This document shows positions 28,278-37,981 of a stretch of 64,000 nt of DNA, one piece after another. Source of the DNA: Coleofasciculus sp. FACHB-T130. Its GTDB lineage: Bacteria; Cyanobacteriota; Cyanobacteriia; Cyanobacteriales; FACHB-T130. How positions within the stretch are numbered: position 1 is the stretch's first letter; every line of letters begins with the position of its first letter. Both the position numbers and the translations under genes were made by a program. The DNA is taken from assembly GCF_014695375.1 (NCBI RefSeq), contig NZ_JACJOG010000005.1, forward strand, positions 1-64,000. The letters run 5' to 3'. Under the pieces are notes generated by a model that was not told the DNA's origin, did not search any database, and saw nothing but the letters and a program-made list of their open reading frames with translations.

Positions 28278-29063
28278 TTAAAAAGTTAAAACGGGCCAAT
28301 CAGGTTCCCGATAATACCGGGTCATATCGTCAAATTTTCGCAATTGCGCTTGGTGTGTCCAAATTTCTGGAGAATTTTCCAACCATTGGTTGTTAATTTG
28401 AGAAAGTTTTTCACACAAGCGAGCGCGGTTCAAATCTGGTGAAATATCGCCAAAATAGCCCAGCGTCACATGGGCAGTAAAACGATATTGCTGTTCAATC
28501 CCCAACTCTATCAAACTCCGACTTTGATAGATAAACCGGCGAAACTTCAACATTCGCTCGTAAGTGCCTTCGTCTTTGGGGACTAAACAAACCGCGACTG
28601 CACGGGGCATTACCATCAACCCCAGCAACTGCCAAAGCATCGGATTGCCGCCAGTGAGAGATGGCTGGGACTGCTCGAAAATTTGAGCAATGCGATCGCG
28701 CAGTTGTTCTTCAAACTCCGGATTCTCACTCGTGGTGTGCCGATAAGCACTGTCCCAAATCAAATCTGCTAAGGTCACATGAAAACTCTCAGCAGGGACT
28801 GGCACAATAAAACCAGGATCTAGCTGCTGTAGGAGTTGCTCTTGGCACGCTTTCAAGCTTTCGTAAAACGTCGCATTCTCGGATTCTTCTCCCGCAGGTG
28901 GCGTGATCGCCGAATAACCAGGGAAAGGCACGGCTTGTCTTGTCCCTGACGGGGAGGGCTTAAACTTCGGAGACTCCTGTATATGCTGTACTTGGGACTC
29001 GTAGGTTGCAGGTAGTGTTAGCCGTGCTACCCGATTTAAATAAGTGTGATAAGTCTCGTCCAA
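28278..29063 (-). CDS. 2H phosphoesterase superfamily protein (DUF1868-like)
   Basis: The 261-residue protein has two well spaced HxTx motifs, FHVTL (His95) and AHVTL (His198), which are the paired catalytic histidines of the 2H family that includes 2'-5' RNA ligases, cyclic phosphodiesterases and the DUF1868 group. The substrate, probably a 2',3'-cyclic or related phosphate, is unknown. It lies 52 bases upstream of cobH on the same strand and is divergent from holA with a short 34-base spacer, so both promoters must overlap the gene starts. Confidence 0.78.
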   Translation of the reverse strand: MDETYHTYLNRVARLTLPATYESQVQHIQESPKFKPSPSGTRQAVPFPGYSAITPPAGEESENATFYESLKACQEQLLQQLDPGFIVPVPAESFHVTLADLIWDSAYRHTTSENPEFEEQLRDRIAQIFEQSQPSLTGGNPMLWQLLGLMVMPRAVAVCLVPKDEGTYERMLKFRRFIYQSRSLIELGIEQQYRFTAHVTLGYFGDISPDLNRARLCEKLSQINNQWLENSPEIWTHQAQLRKFDDMTRYYREPDWPVLTF

Positions 29064-29097
29064 TCTTAATAGCCTCGTACTTTTCAGAGATGCTTTA

Positions 29098-30117
29098 ATG
29101 CCAATTTACCTCTACTGGGGTGAGGATGATTTTGCCCTGGAAAAAGCTGTTGACTCCCTGCGCGATCGCATTCTCGACCCCCAATGGGCTAACTTTAACT
29201 ATGACAAAATTTCTCAAGCGCTACCCGATGCGGTCATCACTGCTTTAAACCAAGCAATGACACCACCCTTTGGCAGCGCCTACCGTTTGGTATGGTTGGT
29301 TGATACTACTATATGCCTGCACTGTTCGGAAGATCTGCTGGCTGAACTGGAGCGTACGATACCGGCGATTCCTGAGTCTTCAGTATTTTTGCTAACGACT
29401 CGCTCTAAACCCGATGGGCGTCTCCGGTCTACAAAGCTGCTGCAAAACCATGCTGATATTCGAGAATTTTCGCTCATCCCGCCCTGGAAAACTGAAGAAC
29501 TGCTAAAAAAGGTGCGTCAGGTTGCCCAGCAAGTCGGTGTAAAACTAACCCCCGCAGCTGCCGAACTGTTAGCCCAATCTGTGGGAAATGATACCAGACA
29601 ACTTTGGAACGAACTGGAAAAGTTGCAGGTTTACGCCGGTATCCCGAAGCCTCTTCCCACCGCTTCTGACCAAGCAGACGTATCCCAAGACGCGATCGCC
29701 CTCGAAGTCGTTGCTGCCCTAGTAACCTCTAACACCCAAAACAGCTTGCAGCTCGCATCGGCGATCGCCAAGGGGAATACCGCCCACGCCTGTTCGCTGG
29801 TTGCCGACTTAATCGGTCATAACGAACCCGCTTTGCGGATTGTCGCCACCCTCATCGGTCAATTTCGTACCTGGTTGTGGGTGAAACTGATGGTAGAGAG
29901 CGGTGAGCGAGATGAACGAGCGATCGCCACTGCGGCAGAAATCGGCAACCCCAAACGAATTTACTTTCTGCGCCAAGAAGTCAAAGACTTCTCTGTGCGT
30001 CAACTCACCTTAACCTTACCCTTACTCCTGGAATTGGAAGTCGCCCTCAAGCGAGGAGCTGACCCCATTTCAACGTTACAAATGAAAGTTATCGAACTGT
30101 GTCAATTGTATCAATGA
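29098..30117 (+). CDS. holA: DNA polymerase III subunit delta
   Basis: The 339-residue protein opens the beta clamp as part of the clamp loader. Family features: start IYLYWGEDDFALEKAVDSLRD, the AAA-like core VFLLTTRSKPDGRLRSTKLL, the WKTEELLKKVRQVAQQVGV helix region, SVGNDTRQLWNELEKL, and a helical collar domain from about 215. It lies about 28 kb from its partner dnaN. A 13-base hairpin follows the gene. Divergence from typical proteobacterial HolA is normal for cyanobacteria. Confidence 0.93.
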   Translation: MPIYLYWGEDDFALEKAVDSLRDRILDPQWANFNYDKISQALPDAVITALNQAMTPPFGSAYRLVWLVDTTICLHCSEDLLAELERTIPAIPESSVFLLTTRSKPDGRLRSTKLLQNHADIREFSLIPPWKTEELLKKVRQVAQQVGVKLTPAAAELLAQSVGNDTRQLWNELEKLQVYAGIPKPLPTASDQADVSQDAIALEVVAALVTSNTQNSLQLASAIAKGNTAHACSLVADLIGHNEPALRIVATLIGQFRTWLWVKLMVESGERDERAIATAAEIGNPKRIYFLRQEVKDFSVRQLTLTLPLLLELEVALKRGADPISTLQMKVIELCQLYQ

Positions 30118-30141
30118 AGGCATAAACACGTAGGAAGACTT

Positions 30142-30181
30142 CTTTCCTCCCTACTTCTACACCTAGAGGTAGGGAGGAAAG
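30142..30181 (+). terminator. Hairpin after holA
   Basis: CTTTCCTCCCTAC (30142-30154) is perfectly inverted at 30169-30181. No U-tract follows. The rest of the 340-base spacer to the next gene shows nothing recognisable. Confidence 0.6.
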
Positions 30182-30456
30182 CGCTACCTATACCACCCAA
30201 TCGTTACAGCTTTGGTAACACCCCGCTTTTTATGCGAAAGTGTGGTAAAATTCTCACACTCATAATATCCGTAGTTAGTTGTAGATTACTACTCGATCCT
30301 TACTCCGTAGGGAGAAGGCTTCTGTTTTCTGAGGTACCAACACGAGATGTAAATCTACGAATGCCCATCTCTAGCTGGAACTTCTCACCCTTAAAACAGT
30401 TCAGAAAAAGTAATCCGTGTGTGTTTTGATTTTCTATTTTTTGGTCGCACTAGATC

Positions 30457-30936
30457 ATGATGACTTTATACAGTTCACGTCGCTCTCTGAATCGAGTCTT
30501 ATCTCAATGCCTGAGTGTTGGTACTCTCGCTGCTCTAAGTCTGTTGTTAGGTTTTGCACCCGGTCTATCCGAGCGCTCTCATAGCCTTGACTTTAGTTCT
30601 CAGGCATACGCTCAATCACCCTTCAGCTCTAAGGACTTAAGCAACTTCGCCAGGGCTGTTTTGGCGATGGAACCGGGTCGCCAAGCTGCCTATAACGAGA
30701 TCAAAAGAATCGTGGGCAGTCCTCCAAATATTGCTTGCAGCCAGCCGAATAGCCTGCGATCGCTTCCAGGAAATGCCCAGGCCATTGCCATCAATTACTG
30801 CAAACAGTCTCAAAAGATTGTTGAGAGCAACGGTTTGTCCATTGGATTATTTAATCAAATTACGGTGGAGGCGCAAAAAAATTCGGAGGTAGCAGCACAG
30901 ATAAAAAATGAAATGATCCGTCTGCAAGCTCAGTAA
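30457..30936 (+). CDS. Exported DUF4168-like protein
   Basis: A 159-residue product with a signal peptide-like N-terminus (basic start, hydrophobic VGTLAALSLLLGFA, probable cleavage near AYAQ/SPF at residue 53). The mature part is helical and matches the DUF4168 pattern (LSNFARAVLAMEPGRQAAYNEI, then ...YCKQSQKIVESNGLSIGLFNQITVEAQ). Function unknown; members are small periplasmic proteins. It is on the same strand as ureE, 95 bases upstream. Confidence 0.72.
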   Translation: MMTLYSSRRSLNRVLSQCLSVGTLAALSLLLGFAPGLSERSHSLDFSSQAYAQSPFSSKDLSNFARAVLAMEPGRQAAYNEIKRIVGSPPNIACSQPNSLRSLPGNAQAIAINYCKQSQKIVESNGLSIGLFNQITVEAQKNSEVAAQIKNEMIRLQAQ

Positions 30937-31031
30937 AAAATAAACTTTTGCTGACCCTGCTTGACTCGGATATTGATGTCATCTGTGCTGATGTTAGTAG
31001 CATCACCATAACTTGCTGACTAAAGATTCCA

Positions 31032-31478
31032 GTGATGCTAACGATAACGCAACGCTTTCCCGCCAATTTGGATGCATCGGTCAACTTTACTCTTTTTCTG
31101 ACTGCCGAGGAGCGCACGCGCAGCCGCTATCGCTTTGAAACTGCTGAGGGGCAAGCTTTGTATCTGCGCTTACCCAGAGGAACCGTGTTGCGCGATCGCG
31201 ATCTCCTTCAATCTGAAATCGGTGATATCGTCGTGAGAATCGTGGCTAAACCGGAACCCGTTCTCACTGCGACTGCCCAAAAACCCCTCGATTTGCTGCG
31301 GGCGGCTTATCATCTAGGCAATCGCCATGTACCGATAGAAATTGCTGCCACTCATTTGCGGTTGTCTCCCGACCCCGTTTTAAAGTCAATGCTAGAACAT
31401 CTGGGGATGGAGGTACGAGAGGAAATCTCGCCTTTTTATCCAGAAATGGGTGCCTATGGACACCATCATCACGCTTAG
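31032..31478 (+). CDS. ureE: Urease accessory protein UreE (nickel chaperone)
   Basis: The 148-residue protein delivers nickel to the urease maturation complex. It has the N-terminal domain with [21 protein letters not shown], the metal-binding domain [16 protein letters not shown] (the His in GNRH is the conserved ligand) and a C-terminal HHHH tail that can bind more nickel. A GTG at 31032 is immediately followed by ATG at 31035; either may be used. It starts the ureE-ureF-ureG group; ureF follows 146 bases later after a short repeat-rich spacer. Confidence 0.95.
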   Translation: MMLTITQRFPANLDASVNFTLFLTAEERTRSRYRFETAEGQALYLRLPRGTVLRDRDLLQSEIGDIVVRIVAKPEPVLTATAQKPLDLLRAAYHLGNRHVPIEIAATHLRLSPDPVLKSMLEHLGMEVREEISPFYPEMGAYGHHHHA

Positions 31479-31502
31479 TTAATTGGGTAATCGGTAATGG
31501 GG

Positions 31503-31560
31503 GAGTTTTGAGTTTTGAGTTTTGATTTCTAGAAACGCGATAATCGCGTCTGAGTTTTAA
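31503..31560. repeat. GAGTTTTGA / GCGTCTGAGTTTT dispersed repeat, copy 1
   Basis: The spacer between ureE and ureF holds tandem GAGTTTTGA units, a CGCGATAATCGCG palindrome at 31536-31548 and GCGTCTGAGTTTT. A related block lies at 50889-50957 after the aldehyde dehydrogenase gene. Confidence 0.55.
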
Positions 31561-31624
31561 CGAGAACCGATACAAAACTCTAGGCTTCATCCTAAAACTC
31601 TTCCCCACTCCCTACCTACCAACA

Positions 31625-32326
31625 ATGACCAACGAGCAATTACCGATTCCCCATTCTCCAGTTAACCTGCTGTGTCTTATGCAACTGGTGAGTCCCGCGT
31701 TGCCGGTAGGTGCTTATAGCTATTCCGAAGGGCTGGAAACCCTCGTCGATGCTGGTGTAATTGAGAACCTGCAACATCTGGGACACTGGCTCAAACAGGA
31801 ACTGGGTTATGGGGCAATTCGGTTGGAAGCAGCGGTGATGATTCGGGGATATCGGGGGGCAATTGCCGGGGATTTAGAGGCTTTAAATTACTGGAATGTC
31901 TGGTTATCTGCTGCTAAGGAAACACAGGAGTTGCAAGCACAAAGTTGGCAGATGGGGCGATCGCTAATCCGATTGCTTTTGGAATTACAGCCGCAGGTTC
32001 GGTCAATGGTGGATGCAATTGGGAGTCCTTGTAATTATGCGATCGCTTTCGGCATTGCCACCGCCCATTGGCAAATCGACGCTGCATCTGCCCTCTTGGG
32101 CTACTTACACAGCTGGGCAACCAATTTGATCGCAGCCGGGGTCAAATTAATTCCCCTCGGACAAACGGCTGGGCAACAGCTACTTCTAGAACTACAACCT
32201 ACCCTGATTCAGGCTGCCAAGGAAATTTTAGGGTTAGAAGATGACGCCCTGAGTAGTTGCGGTTGGGGATTAGCATTGGCGAGTATAGCTCACGAAACGC
32301 AGTACACGCGCTTATTTCGGAGTTAA
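31625..32326 (+). CDS. ureF: Urease accessory protein UreF
   Basis: The 233-residue all-helical protein works with UreD and UreG as the activation complex of urease. Typical features: [27 protein letters not shown] near the N-terminus, a [20 protein letters not shown] segment, and a [22 protein letters not shown] stretch near the end. It is placed between ureE and ureG as in many bacteria. Length is normal. Confidence 0.95.
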   Translation: MTNEQLPIPHSPVNLLCLMQLVSPALPVGAYSYSEGLETLVDAGVIENLQHLGHWLKQELGYGAIRLEAAVMIRGYRGAIAGDLEALNYWNVWLSAAKETQELQAQSWQMGRSLIRLLLELQPQVRSMVDAIGSPCNYAIAFGIATAHWQIDAASALLGYLHSWATNLIAAGVKLIPLGQTAGQQLLLELQPTLIQAAKEILGLEDDALSSCGWGLALASIAHETQYTRLFRS

Positions 32327-32418
32327 ACAAAGACAAACCGCTTGTGAAAGCTGTCAATAGCGAATGATTAATTGCCTTGCTACGATGAGCAATTAGCCAT
32401 TCGCTTTCAGAAAATTTT

Positions 32419-33036
32419 ATGAATGCTTTTCGGGTTGGAGTAGCTGGCCCAGTGGGTTCGGGAAAAACTGCCTTGGTTGAAGCCTTATGTAAGGCGATGC
32501 GGCAAAAATATCAAATTGCTGTAGTCACGAATGATATTTATACCCAGGAAGATGCCCAGTTTTTAGTGCGGAGTCACGCCTTGGAGAGCGATCGCATCCT
32601 GGGTGTCGAAACTGGCGGCTGTCCCCATACCGCCATCCGCGAAGACGCTTCCATGAACATCGCCGCCATTGAACAGATGGAACAGCAATTTCCCGATTTA
32701 GACTTAGTGTTTTTAGAAAGTGGCGGCGATAACTTAGCGGCTACCTTCAGCCCAGAACTTGTAGACTTGACAATTTATGTCATTGATGTTGCAGCCGGTG
32801 ACAAAATTCCGCGCAAAGGTGGTCCCGGAATTACTAAATCCGATCTTTTAGCAATCAACAAAATTGATCTTGCTCCTCAAGTCGGAGCAGATTTAGGGGT
32901 CATGGAACGCGATGCGCGGAGGATGCGTGGAGAAAAACCCTTTATCTTTACGAATTTGAAGACTCAGCAAGGATTAACCGCTGTGGTGGACTTTATCCGC
33001 CTAAATCTGGGCGAAATTTCAAAAACAGCAAGCTGA
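32419..33036 (+). CDS. ureG: Urease accessory GTPase UreG
   Basis: The 205-residue SIMIBI-class GTPase powers nickel insertion into urease. It has the P-loop GPVGSGKT (10-17), the metal-binding CPH in [12 protein letters not shown], the [17 protein letters not shown] switch and the [13 protein letters not shown] guanine-specificity motif. An 11-base hairpin at 33049-33080 ends the ureEFG group before urtA. Confidence 0.97.
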   Translation: MNAFRVGVAGPVGSGKTALVEALCKAMRQKYQIAVVTNDIYTQEDAQFLVRSHALESDRILGVETGGCPHTAIREDASMNIAAIEQMEQQFPDLDLVFLESGGDNLAATFSPELVDLTIYVIDVAAGDKIPRKGGPGITKSDLLAINKIDLAPQVGADLGVMERDARRMRGEKPFIFTNLKTQQGLTAVVDFIRLNLGEISKTAS

Positions 33037-33048
33037 GCTTTCTTAGAT

Positions 33049-33080
33049 AAAGATACAAAAATTCGATTCTTTGTATCTTT
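33049..33080. terminator. Terminator between ureG and urtA
   Basis: AAAGATACAAA (33049-33059) is perfectly inverted as TTTGTATCTTT (33070-33080), 12 bases after the ureG stop, with a T-run a few bases further on. It separates the maturation genes from the transporter operon. Confidence 0.7.
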
Positions 33081-33177
33081 GATAACAATTTTTTCCCAGA
33101 ACATCGCTCTAATATCACTGCTTAACTGTGTATGTTCTCTACCATTAGGCTGATTCAGCCAGGAGTACGGTGACGGT

Positions 33178-34515
33178 ATGGCAAGGCGATTAGGGCGACG
33201 TAAATTTCTTCTATACGGTTCTGCTACTCTGGGAACCAGTATTCTTCTCAAAGCTTGTAGCAGCACTCCCCCCTCTTCCACCTCTGAGACTGCCAGCCCA
33301 ACAGCAGCGTCTCCCTCTCCCAGTGCGACAACCGTTGCGGCTGCCGGTGGAGGCAACACCATCAAAGTGGGGATTCTGCACTCTCGCAGCGGCACGATGG
33401 CGATTAGCGAAAACAGCGTTGTAGATGCCGAACTGTTGGCAATTGAGGAGATTAATAAAGCCGGTGGCGTCCTCGGCAAGCAAATTCAAGCAATTGAAGA
33501 AGATGGTCAATCCGACTGGCCTACTTTTGCAGAGAAGGCGAGAAAGCTAATCGATCAGGATAAAGTTGTCACCGTTTTCGGCTGTTGGACTTCCGCCAGC
33601 CGCAAAGCAGTGCTGCCAGTATTTGAAGAAAAAGGTCATATGCTCTGGTATCCTGTGCAATACGAGGGTCAAGAGTGCTCCAAAAATATTTTCTATACGG
33701 GTGCTGCTCCCAACCAACAAATCGAGCCAGCAGTCGATTGGCTCTTGCAGAATAAGGGCAAAAAATTCTTCCTAGTTGGCTCTGATTACGTTTTTCCGCG
33801 TACCGCGAATACGATTATTAAAGAGCAGTTAAAGGCAAAAGGCGGCGAAACCGTCGGTGAAGATTATTTACCCCTAGGCAATACAGAAGTTACGCCCATC
33901 ATCACTAAAATTAAAGCAGCTCTGCCTGATGGCGGCGTCATTTTTAATACCCTAAATGGGGATAGTAATGTGGCTTTCTTCAAGCAGATGCAAGGTGCAG
34001 GGTTGGGACCAGATAAATATCCCGTAATGTCTGTCAGTATTGCCGAAGAAGAAGTCAAAGCAATTGGCACAGAATATCTCAAAGGCCAATATGCCGCATG
34101 GAATTACTTCCAAACGGTAGATACCCCGGCGAATAAAAAATTTGTCGAAGCTTTTAAGGCAAAATACGGTCCAGATCGGGTAACAAATGACCCGATGGAA
34201 GCAGCTTACATTGCTGTTTATCTGTGGAAACAAGCTGTCGAGAAAGCAAAAACCGCTGACGATTTAGAGGCAGTGCGAAAGGCTGCGGTTGGTCAGAAGT
34301 TTGAGGCTCCAGAAGGCACTGTAACGATGGAAAGTAACCATCACATTTCTAAGTTTGTACGGCTAGGTGAAGTCGCAGATGATGGTCTCTTTAAGATTGT
34401 CTATGAGACGAAATCAGCAGTGAAGCCAGTTCCTTGGAACCAATTCGTTGCTGCAACTAAGGGTTTGGGATGCGACTGGTCAGATTCCAAAAAAGGTGGT
34501 CAGTACAAAATATAA
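33178..34515 (+). CDS. urtA: Urea ABC transporter, substrate-binding lipoprotein
   Basis: This 445-residue binding protein captures urea in the periplasm. The N-terminus has a twin-arginine-like [13 protein letters not shown] followed by lipobox LKAC (Cys27), then a Ser/Pro/Thr linker. The Leu/Ile/Val-type binding fold (from [17 protein letters not shown]) carries UrtA-typical segments [21 protein letters not shown] and [19 protein letters not shown]. It heads the urt operon. A nested palindromic repeat fills most of the 295-base gap to urtB. Confidence 0.95.
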   Translation: MARRLGRRKFLLYGSATLGTSILLKACSSTPPSSTSETASPTAASPSPSATTVAAAGGGNTIKVGILHSRSGTMAISENSVVDAELLAIEEINKAGGVLGKQIQAIEEDGQSDWPTFAEKARKLIDQDKVVTVFGCWTSASRKAVLPVFEEKGHMLWYPVQYEGQECSKNIFYTGAAPNQQIEPAVDWLLQNKGKKFFLVGSDYVFPRTANTIIKEQLKAKGGETVGEDYLPLGNTEVTPIITKIKAALPDGGVIFNTLNGDSNVAFFKQMQGAGLGPDKYPVMSVSIAEEEVKAIGTEYLKGQYAAWNYFQTVDTPANKKFVEAFKAKYGPDRVTNDPMEAAYIAVYLWKQAVEKAKTADDLEAVRKAAVGQKFEAPEGTVTMESNHHISKFVRLGEVADDGLFKIVYETKSAVKPVPWNQFVAATKGLGCDWSDSKKGGQYKI

Positions 34516-34564
34516 GCGATTAAAAATTAGTCCTTAGTTATTAGTCGTCAATCTTGAGAAGATT

Positions 34565-34733
34565 GGTTGGGTTTCGTTACCTGATGGTGTTGGCTAATTA
34601 AGAACCTAACCCCCCATCCCCCTTCCCTATGAGGGAAGGGGGAGTCTGGAACCCTCTACCCTTGTAGGGAAGAGTTTGGGGTGGGGAGAGGTCAAAAATT
34701 AATGCCAACAGCATCCGTTACCTCAACCCAACC
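34565..34733. repeat. Nested palindromic repeat element between urtA and urtB
   Basis: The outer arms, 34565-34594 and 34704-34733, are inverted copies matching at 24 of 30 positions and begin GGTTGGGTT. Inside sits a second palindrome around CCCCCTTCCCTATGAGGGAAGGGGG-like bases at 34618-34642, and then a GGGAAGAGTTTGGGG stretch. It resembles the abundant GTTGGGTTTCG-type repeats of cyanobacteria. See findings. Confidence 0.7.
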
Positions 34734-34810
34734 TAGGGGATTTGAAAGCTAATAACTAATGACTCACGATCCATGACTAATGACCCATGATTAATGGCTG
34801 AGGAAGCGGT

Positions 34811-35971
34811 GTGATAGCAGGATTGCTGGATGGGATTTTTAATGGAATTAGCATCGGCGCGGTTTTGTTAATTTCAGCGCTGGGACTAGCCATTGTCTTT
34901 GGACTCATGGGTGTCATTAACTTAGCTCACGGTGAGTTGATGATGCTAGGAGCCTACACAACGTTTGTTGTACAAAATGGCTTCAAAATATTGGGTAAGC
35001 CTTGGTCTGAAACCTATATTGTTTTTGCCCTAATTTTGGCTTTCCTGGTGACAGCAGGTGTGGGATTAGTTCTGGAACGGGGAGTGATTCGTTATCTTTA
35101 CGGACGCCCGCTAGAAACACTGCTCGCAACTTGGGGCGTTAGTCTGATTTTGCAGCAATTCGCTCGCAGTGTTAGCTGGGTGTTAGTCATTGGCATTGGG
35201 ATATTTTGCCTTTTGTTTTTTGGCGCTTTTTGGATTCTGTCCCGCCGCCCAGATTTTGAGCGTATTCGTAACTGGGTAATTGCAATAATGTTGCCGATAT
35301 CTCTAGGCGTTGCGAGTGCCACAAGTGCAGTTTTGGGACAAACTTATAAACTGGCTGTCACCAAGCCTTGGTTTGGCGCTCAAAATGTAGACGTGACGGC
35401 ACCCAACTGGTTACGAGGAGGATTGCGGTTGGGTACGTTGCAGATGCCTTATACGCGGCTATTTATTATTGCGCTAACCATTGTTTGTGTAGCCGGAATT
35501 TATGTATTTTTGCAACGGTCTCCGTGGGGATTAAGAATTCGCTCAGTCATGCAGAATCGCAGTATGAGTGCCTGTTTAGGAATTCCGACTGCTAAAGTTG
35601 ATGCCATTACATTTGCTTTGGGTTCTGGATTGGCTGGAATTGCCGGTTGTGCGATTAGTTTGCTGGGTTCAGTGGGACCCAATACAGGCCAGAACTACAT
35701 CGTCGATACATTTATGGTGGTTGTTGTCGGTGGCGTCGGTAAGCTGGTGGGCAGTATTGTGGCAGCGATGGGAATTGGCACGATTAACTACTTAATCAGT
35801 TCTAAAGTCTTAGTGCCGATGGTGGCACCGATAAAGCCTTTAGTGGATTTCTTTGAGTTTTTCGGCACAACCAGTATGGCGAAGGTGATGGTATTCGCCT
35901 TAATTATTGCGTTCCTTCAAGTGCGTCCAGGAGGGATTTTTCCACAGAAGGGACGTAGCGTTGATGCTTAA
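34811..35971 (+). CDS. urtB: Urea ABC transporter, permease UrtB
   Basis: The 386-residue membrane protein is one of two permeases of the urea importer, in the LivH-like branch. It begins at a GTG and has about nine spans; the conserved NLAHGELMMLGAYTTF and PWGLRIRSVMQNRSMSACLGI segments identify UrtB. The family-typical long loop between spans three and five is present. It is followed by urtC with 30 bases between them. Confidence 0.93.
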   Translation: MIAGLLDGIFNGISIGAVLLISALGLAIVFGLMGVINLAHGELMMLGAYTTFVVQNGFKILGKPWSETYIVFALILAFLVTAGVGLVLERGVIRYLYGRPLETLLATWGVSLILQQFARSVSWVLVIGIGIFCLLFFGAFWILSRRPDFERIRNWVIAIMLPISLGVASATSAVLGQTYKLAVTKPWFGAQNVDVTAPNWLRGGLRLGTLQMPYTRLFIIALTIVCVAGIYVFLQRSPWGLRIRSVMQNRSMSACLGIPTAKVDAITFALGSGLAGIAGCAISLLGSVGPNTGQNYIVDTFMVVVVGGVGKLVGSIVAAMGIGTINYLISSKVLVPMVAPIKPLVDFFEFFGTTSMAKVMVFALIIAFLQVRPGGIFPQKGRSVDA

Positions 35972-36001
35972 ACAAAGACAATCGAGTAGAGGCTCAAGGC
36001 G

Positions 36002-37165
36002 ATGATTTTGGATGCGGTTCTTGAAGTTAAGGGCATGAAGCAGCAACGTAGACGAGCGGTGCTGATGGAAGTGGGGATAACGATTGCGATCGCTTTGCTG
36101 CTCATTTTCGTAATGCCAGCAGTTCTCACAGGCTTTCGTCTCAACTTGCTAGCGCGATTCTTGGCATTAGCGATCGCTGCCCTCGGCATTGATTTAATTT
36201 GGGGCTATACGGGTATGCTCAGTTTGGGGCATGGTGTATTTTTTGCGCTCGGTGGCTATGCCTTGGCAATGCACTTGCAATTAGCTCCTCTCAAGAACGG
36301 TTTACCAGAATTTATGAGCCTCTTCGGCATTACAGACCTACCTTGGTTCTGGAAGCCGTTTTATTCGTTTAGTTTTGCCGCCGCAGCCGTTGTGATAATT
36401 CCGGCTGTATTAGCCGCAATATTGGGTTATTTAGTATTTCGCAACCGGATTCGGGGCGTTTACTTCTCAATTTTGACCCAAGCAGCGACGATTGTATTTT
36501 TTAATTTCTTTAACGGGCAGCAGGGCTTCTTTAATGGCACCAATGGTTTAACAAACTTCAAAACATTATTAGGGGCAACAGTCAGTAATAGTCAGACACA
36601 ATTTGTTTTCTACGCCCTAACAGTCTTATTTTTGGCAGGTGCTTATGCTTTGTGCCGGTGGCTGACTAGCGATCGCTTTGGACGAGTTCTGGTTGCGATT
36701 CGGGATGATGAGAGCCGGATGCGCTTCTCTGGCTATAATCCCACGGGATTTAAAGTCGTAGTGTTTGCGATTTCCGCTGCTTTGGCTGGAATTGGGGGTG
36801 CTTTATTCACCCTTCAATCTGGTTTAATTTCACCGAAAGCAATGGATATTGCCTTTTCTATTGAAATGGTAATTTGGGTAGCCGTGGGAGGTCGTGCCAG
36901 CTTAATCGGAGCCATATTTGGAGCGCTATTAGTCAACTTTGCCAAAAGTCTTTTGAGCGAACAATTTCCGGGCATTTGGGTATTTTTCCAGGGAGCATTA
37001 TTCCTAATTGTGGTAACAGTTCTTCCCGATGGTGTAGTCGGCTGGCTGCGCTATCAGGGTTTCCAGCACCTGCTGACACTTCTAGGACGGAAGCAGGTAG
37101 CAACCTATCCCAGCCTTGAAGAAGATCCAGAGGTACAGCATGAACGCGAAAATATTAGAAACTGA
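36002..37165 (+). CDS. urtC: Urea ABC transporter, permease UrtC
   Basis: The 387-residue second permease (LivM-like) has a WGYTGMLSLGHGVFFALGGYA motif and RFGRVLVAIRDDESRMRFSGYNP near the coupling region. The start may be the ATG at 36035 (MKQQRRR...), which fits relatives better than the first ATG at 36002. urtD begins inside its last codons (26-base overlap), which points to translational coupling. Confidence 0.93.
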   Translation: MILDAVLEVKGMKQQRRRAVLMEVGITIAIALLLIFVMPAVLTGFRLNLLARFLALAIAALGIDLIWGYTGMLSLGHGVFFALGGYALAMHLQLAPLKNGLPEFMSLFGITDLPWFWKPFYSFSFAAAAVVIIPAVLAAILGYLVFRNRIRGVYFSILTQAATIVFFNFFNGQQGFFNGTNGLTNFKTLLGATVSNSQTQFVFYALTVLFLAGAYALCRWLTSDRFGRVLVAIRDDESRMRFSGYNPTGFKVVVFAISAALAGIGGALFTLQSGLISPKAMDIAFSIEMVIWVAVGGRASLIGAIFGALLVNFAKSLLSEQFPGIWVFFQGALFLIVVTVLPDGVVGWLRYQGFQHLLTLLGRKQVATYPSLEEDPEVQHERENIRN

Positions 37166-37919
37166 AAATTTAACGGTTAATTTTGATGGTTTTAAAGCAC
37201 TGAACCATCTGAATTTCAGCATGGATGTCGGAGAATTACGGGTCGTAATTGGTCCAAACGGTGCCGGGAAAACAACCTTTTTGGATGTCATTACTGGCAA
37301 AGTACAACCAACTGAGGGACGGGTATTATTTAAGGGGAGAAACGTGAAAGCACTCTCCGAACATCAAATCGCCCGATTGGGAATTGGGCGAAAGTTCCAA
37401 ACCCCCCGCATTTACCTCAACCTGACGCCCCGCGAAAACCTAGAACTTAGCTGCAATCGTAATAAAAATGTCTTAGCAACACTGTTTGGGCGTCCTGCTA
37501 CTGGCGAACGTAGTAAAGTAATGAGTTTGCTCGAAACGATTGGTTTAAGTGCAAAAGCAGATATCCGCGCTGGTTTACTTTCTCACGGGGAGAAACAACG
37601 CTTAGAAATTGGAATGTTAGTTGCTCAGTCGCCCGATTTATTGTTGGTGGATGAACCCGTTGCAGGGCTAACTGATGAAGAAACTGACAATATTGGGGAA
37701 CTACTGATCGCTTTAGCTCACAGTCATTCTATTTTGGTCATTGAACATGACATGGAATTTGTGCGCCAAATTGCTCGTAAAGTAACTGTGTTGCATGAAG
37801 GCTCGGTGTTGTGTGAAGGCACGATTGAGGAAGTACAAAATGACCCTCGCGTTATAGAAGTTTATTTAGGAGAGCAGTTAGATCCTCAGGGAGAACCGCT
37901 TAAAGAAATTGAGGAGTAA
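37140..37919 (+). CDS. urtD: Urea ABC transporter, ATP-binding protein UrtD
   Basis: From ATG 37140 the product has 259 residues. Walker A is GPNGAGKTT, the signature is LSHGEKQRLEIG and Walker B is LLLVDEP. The order is that of the LivG-like branch. A TTG at 37116 in the same frame would add eight residues and is less likely. It overlaps urtC and precedes urtE by 62 bases. Confidence 0.94.
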   Translation: MNAKILETENLTVNFDGFKALNHLNFSMDVGELRVVIGPNGAGKTTFLDVITGKVQPTEGRVLFKGRNVKALSEHQIARLGIGRKFQTPRIYLNLTPRENLELSCNRNKNVLATLFGRPATGERSKVMSLLETIGLSAKADIRAGLLSHGEKQRLEIGMLVAQSPDLLLVDEPVAGLTDEETDNIGELLIALAHSHSILVIEHDMEFVRQIARKVTVLHEGSVLCEGTIEEVQNDPRVIEVYLGEQLDPQGEPLKEIEE

Positions 37920-37981
37920 AAAGAAGCGCTAAATTAAGCAATTAAAAAACGATCGCGTCTTATTCAACCAAGCACAATAAA

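Noticed and set aside
33129-33142. NtcA-like site GTA-N7-TAC upstream of urtA (GTATGTTCTCTAC)
   Set aside because: NtcA sites need eight bases between GTA and TAC; this has seven. Regulation by NtcA is likely from knowledge of urt operons but is not shown here.
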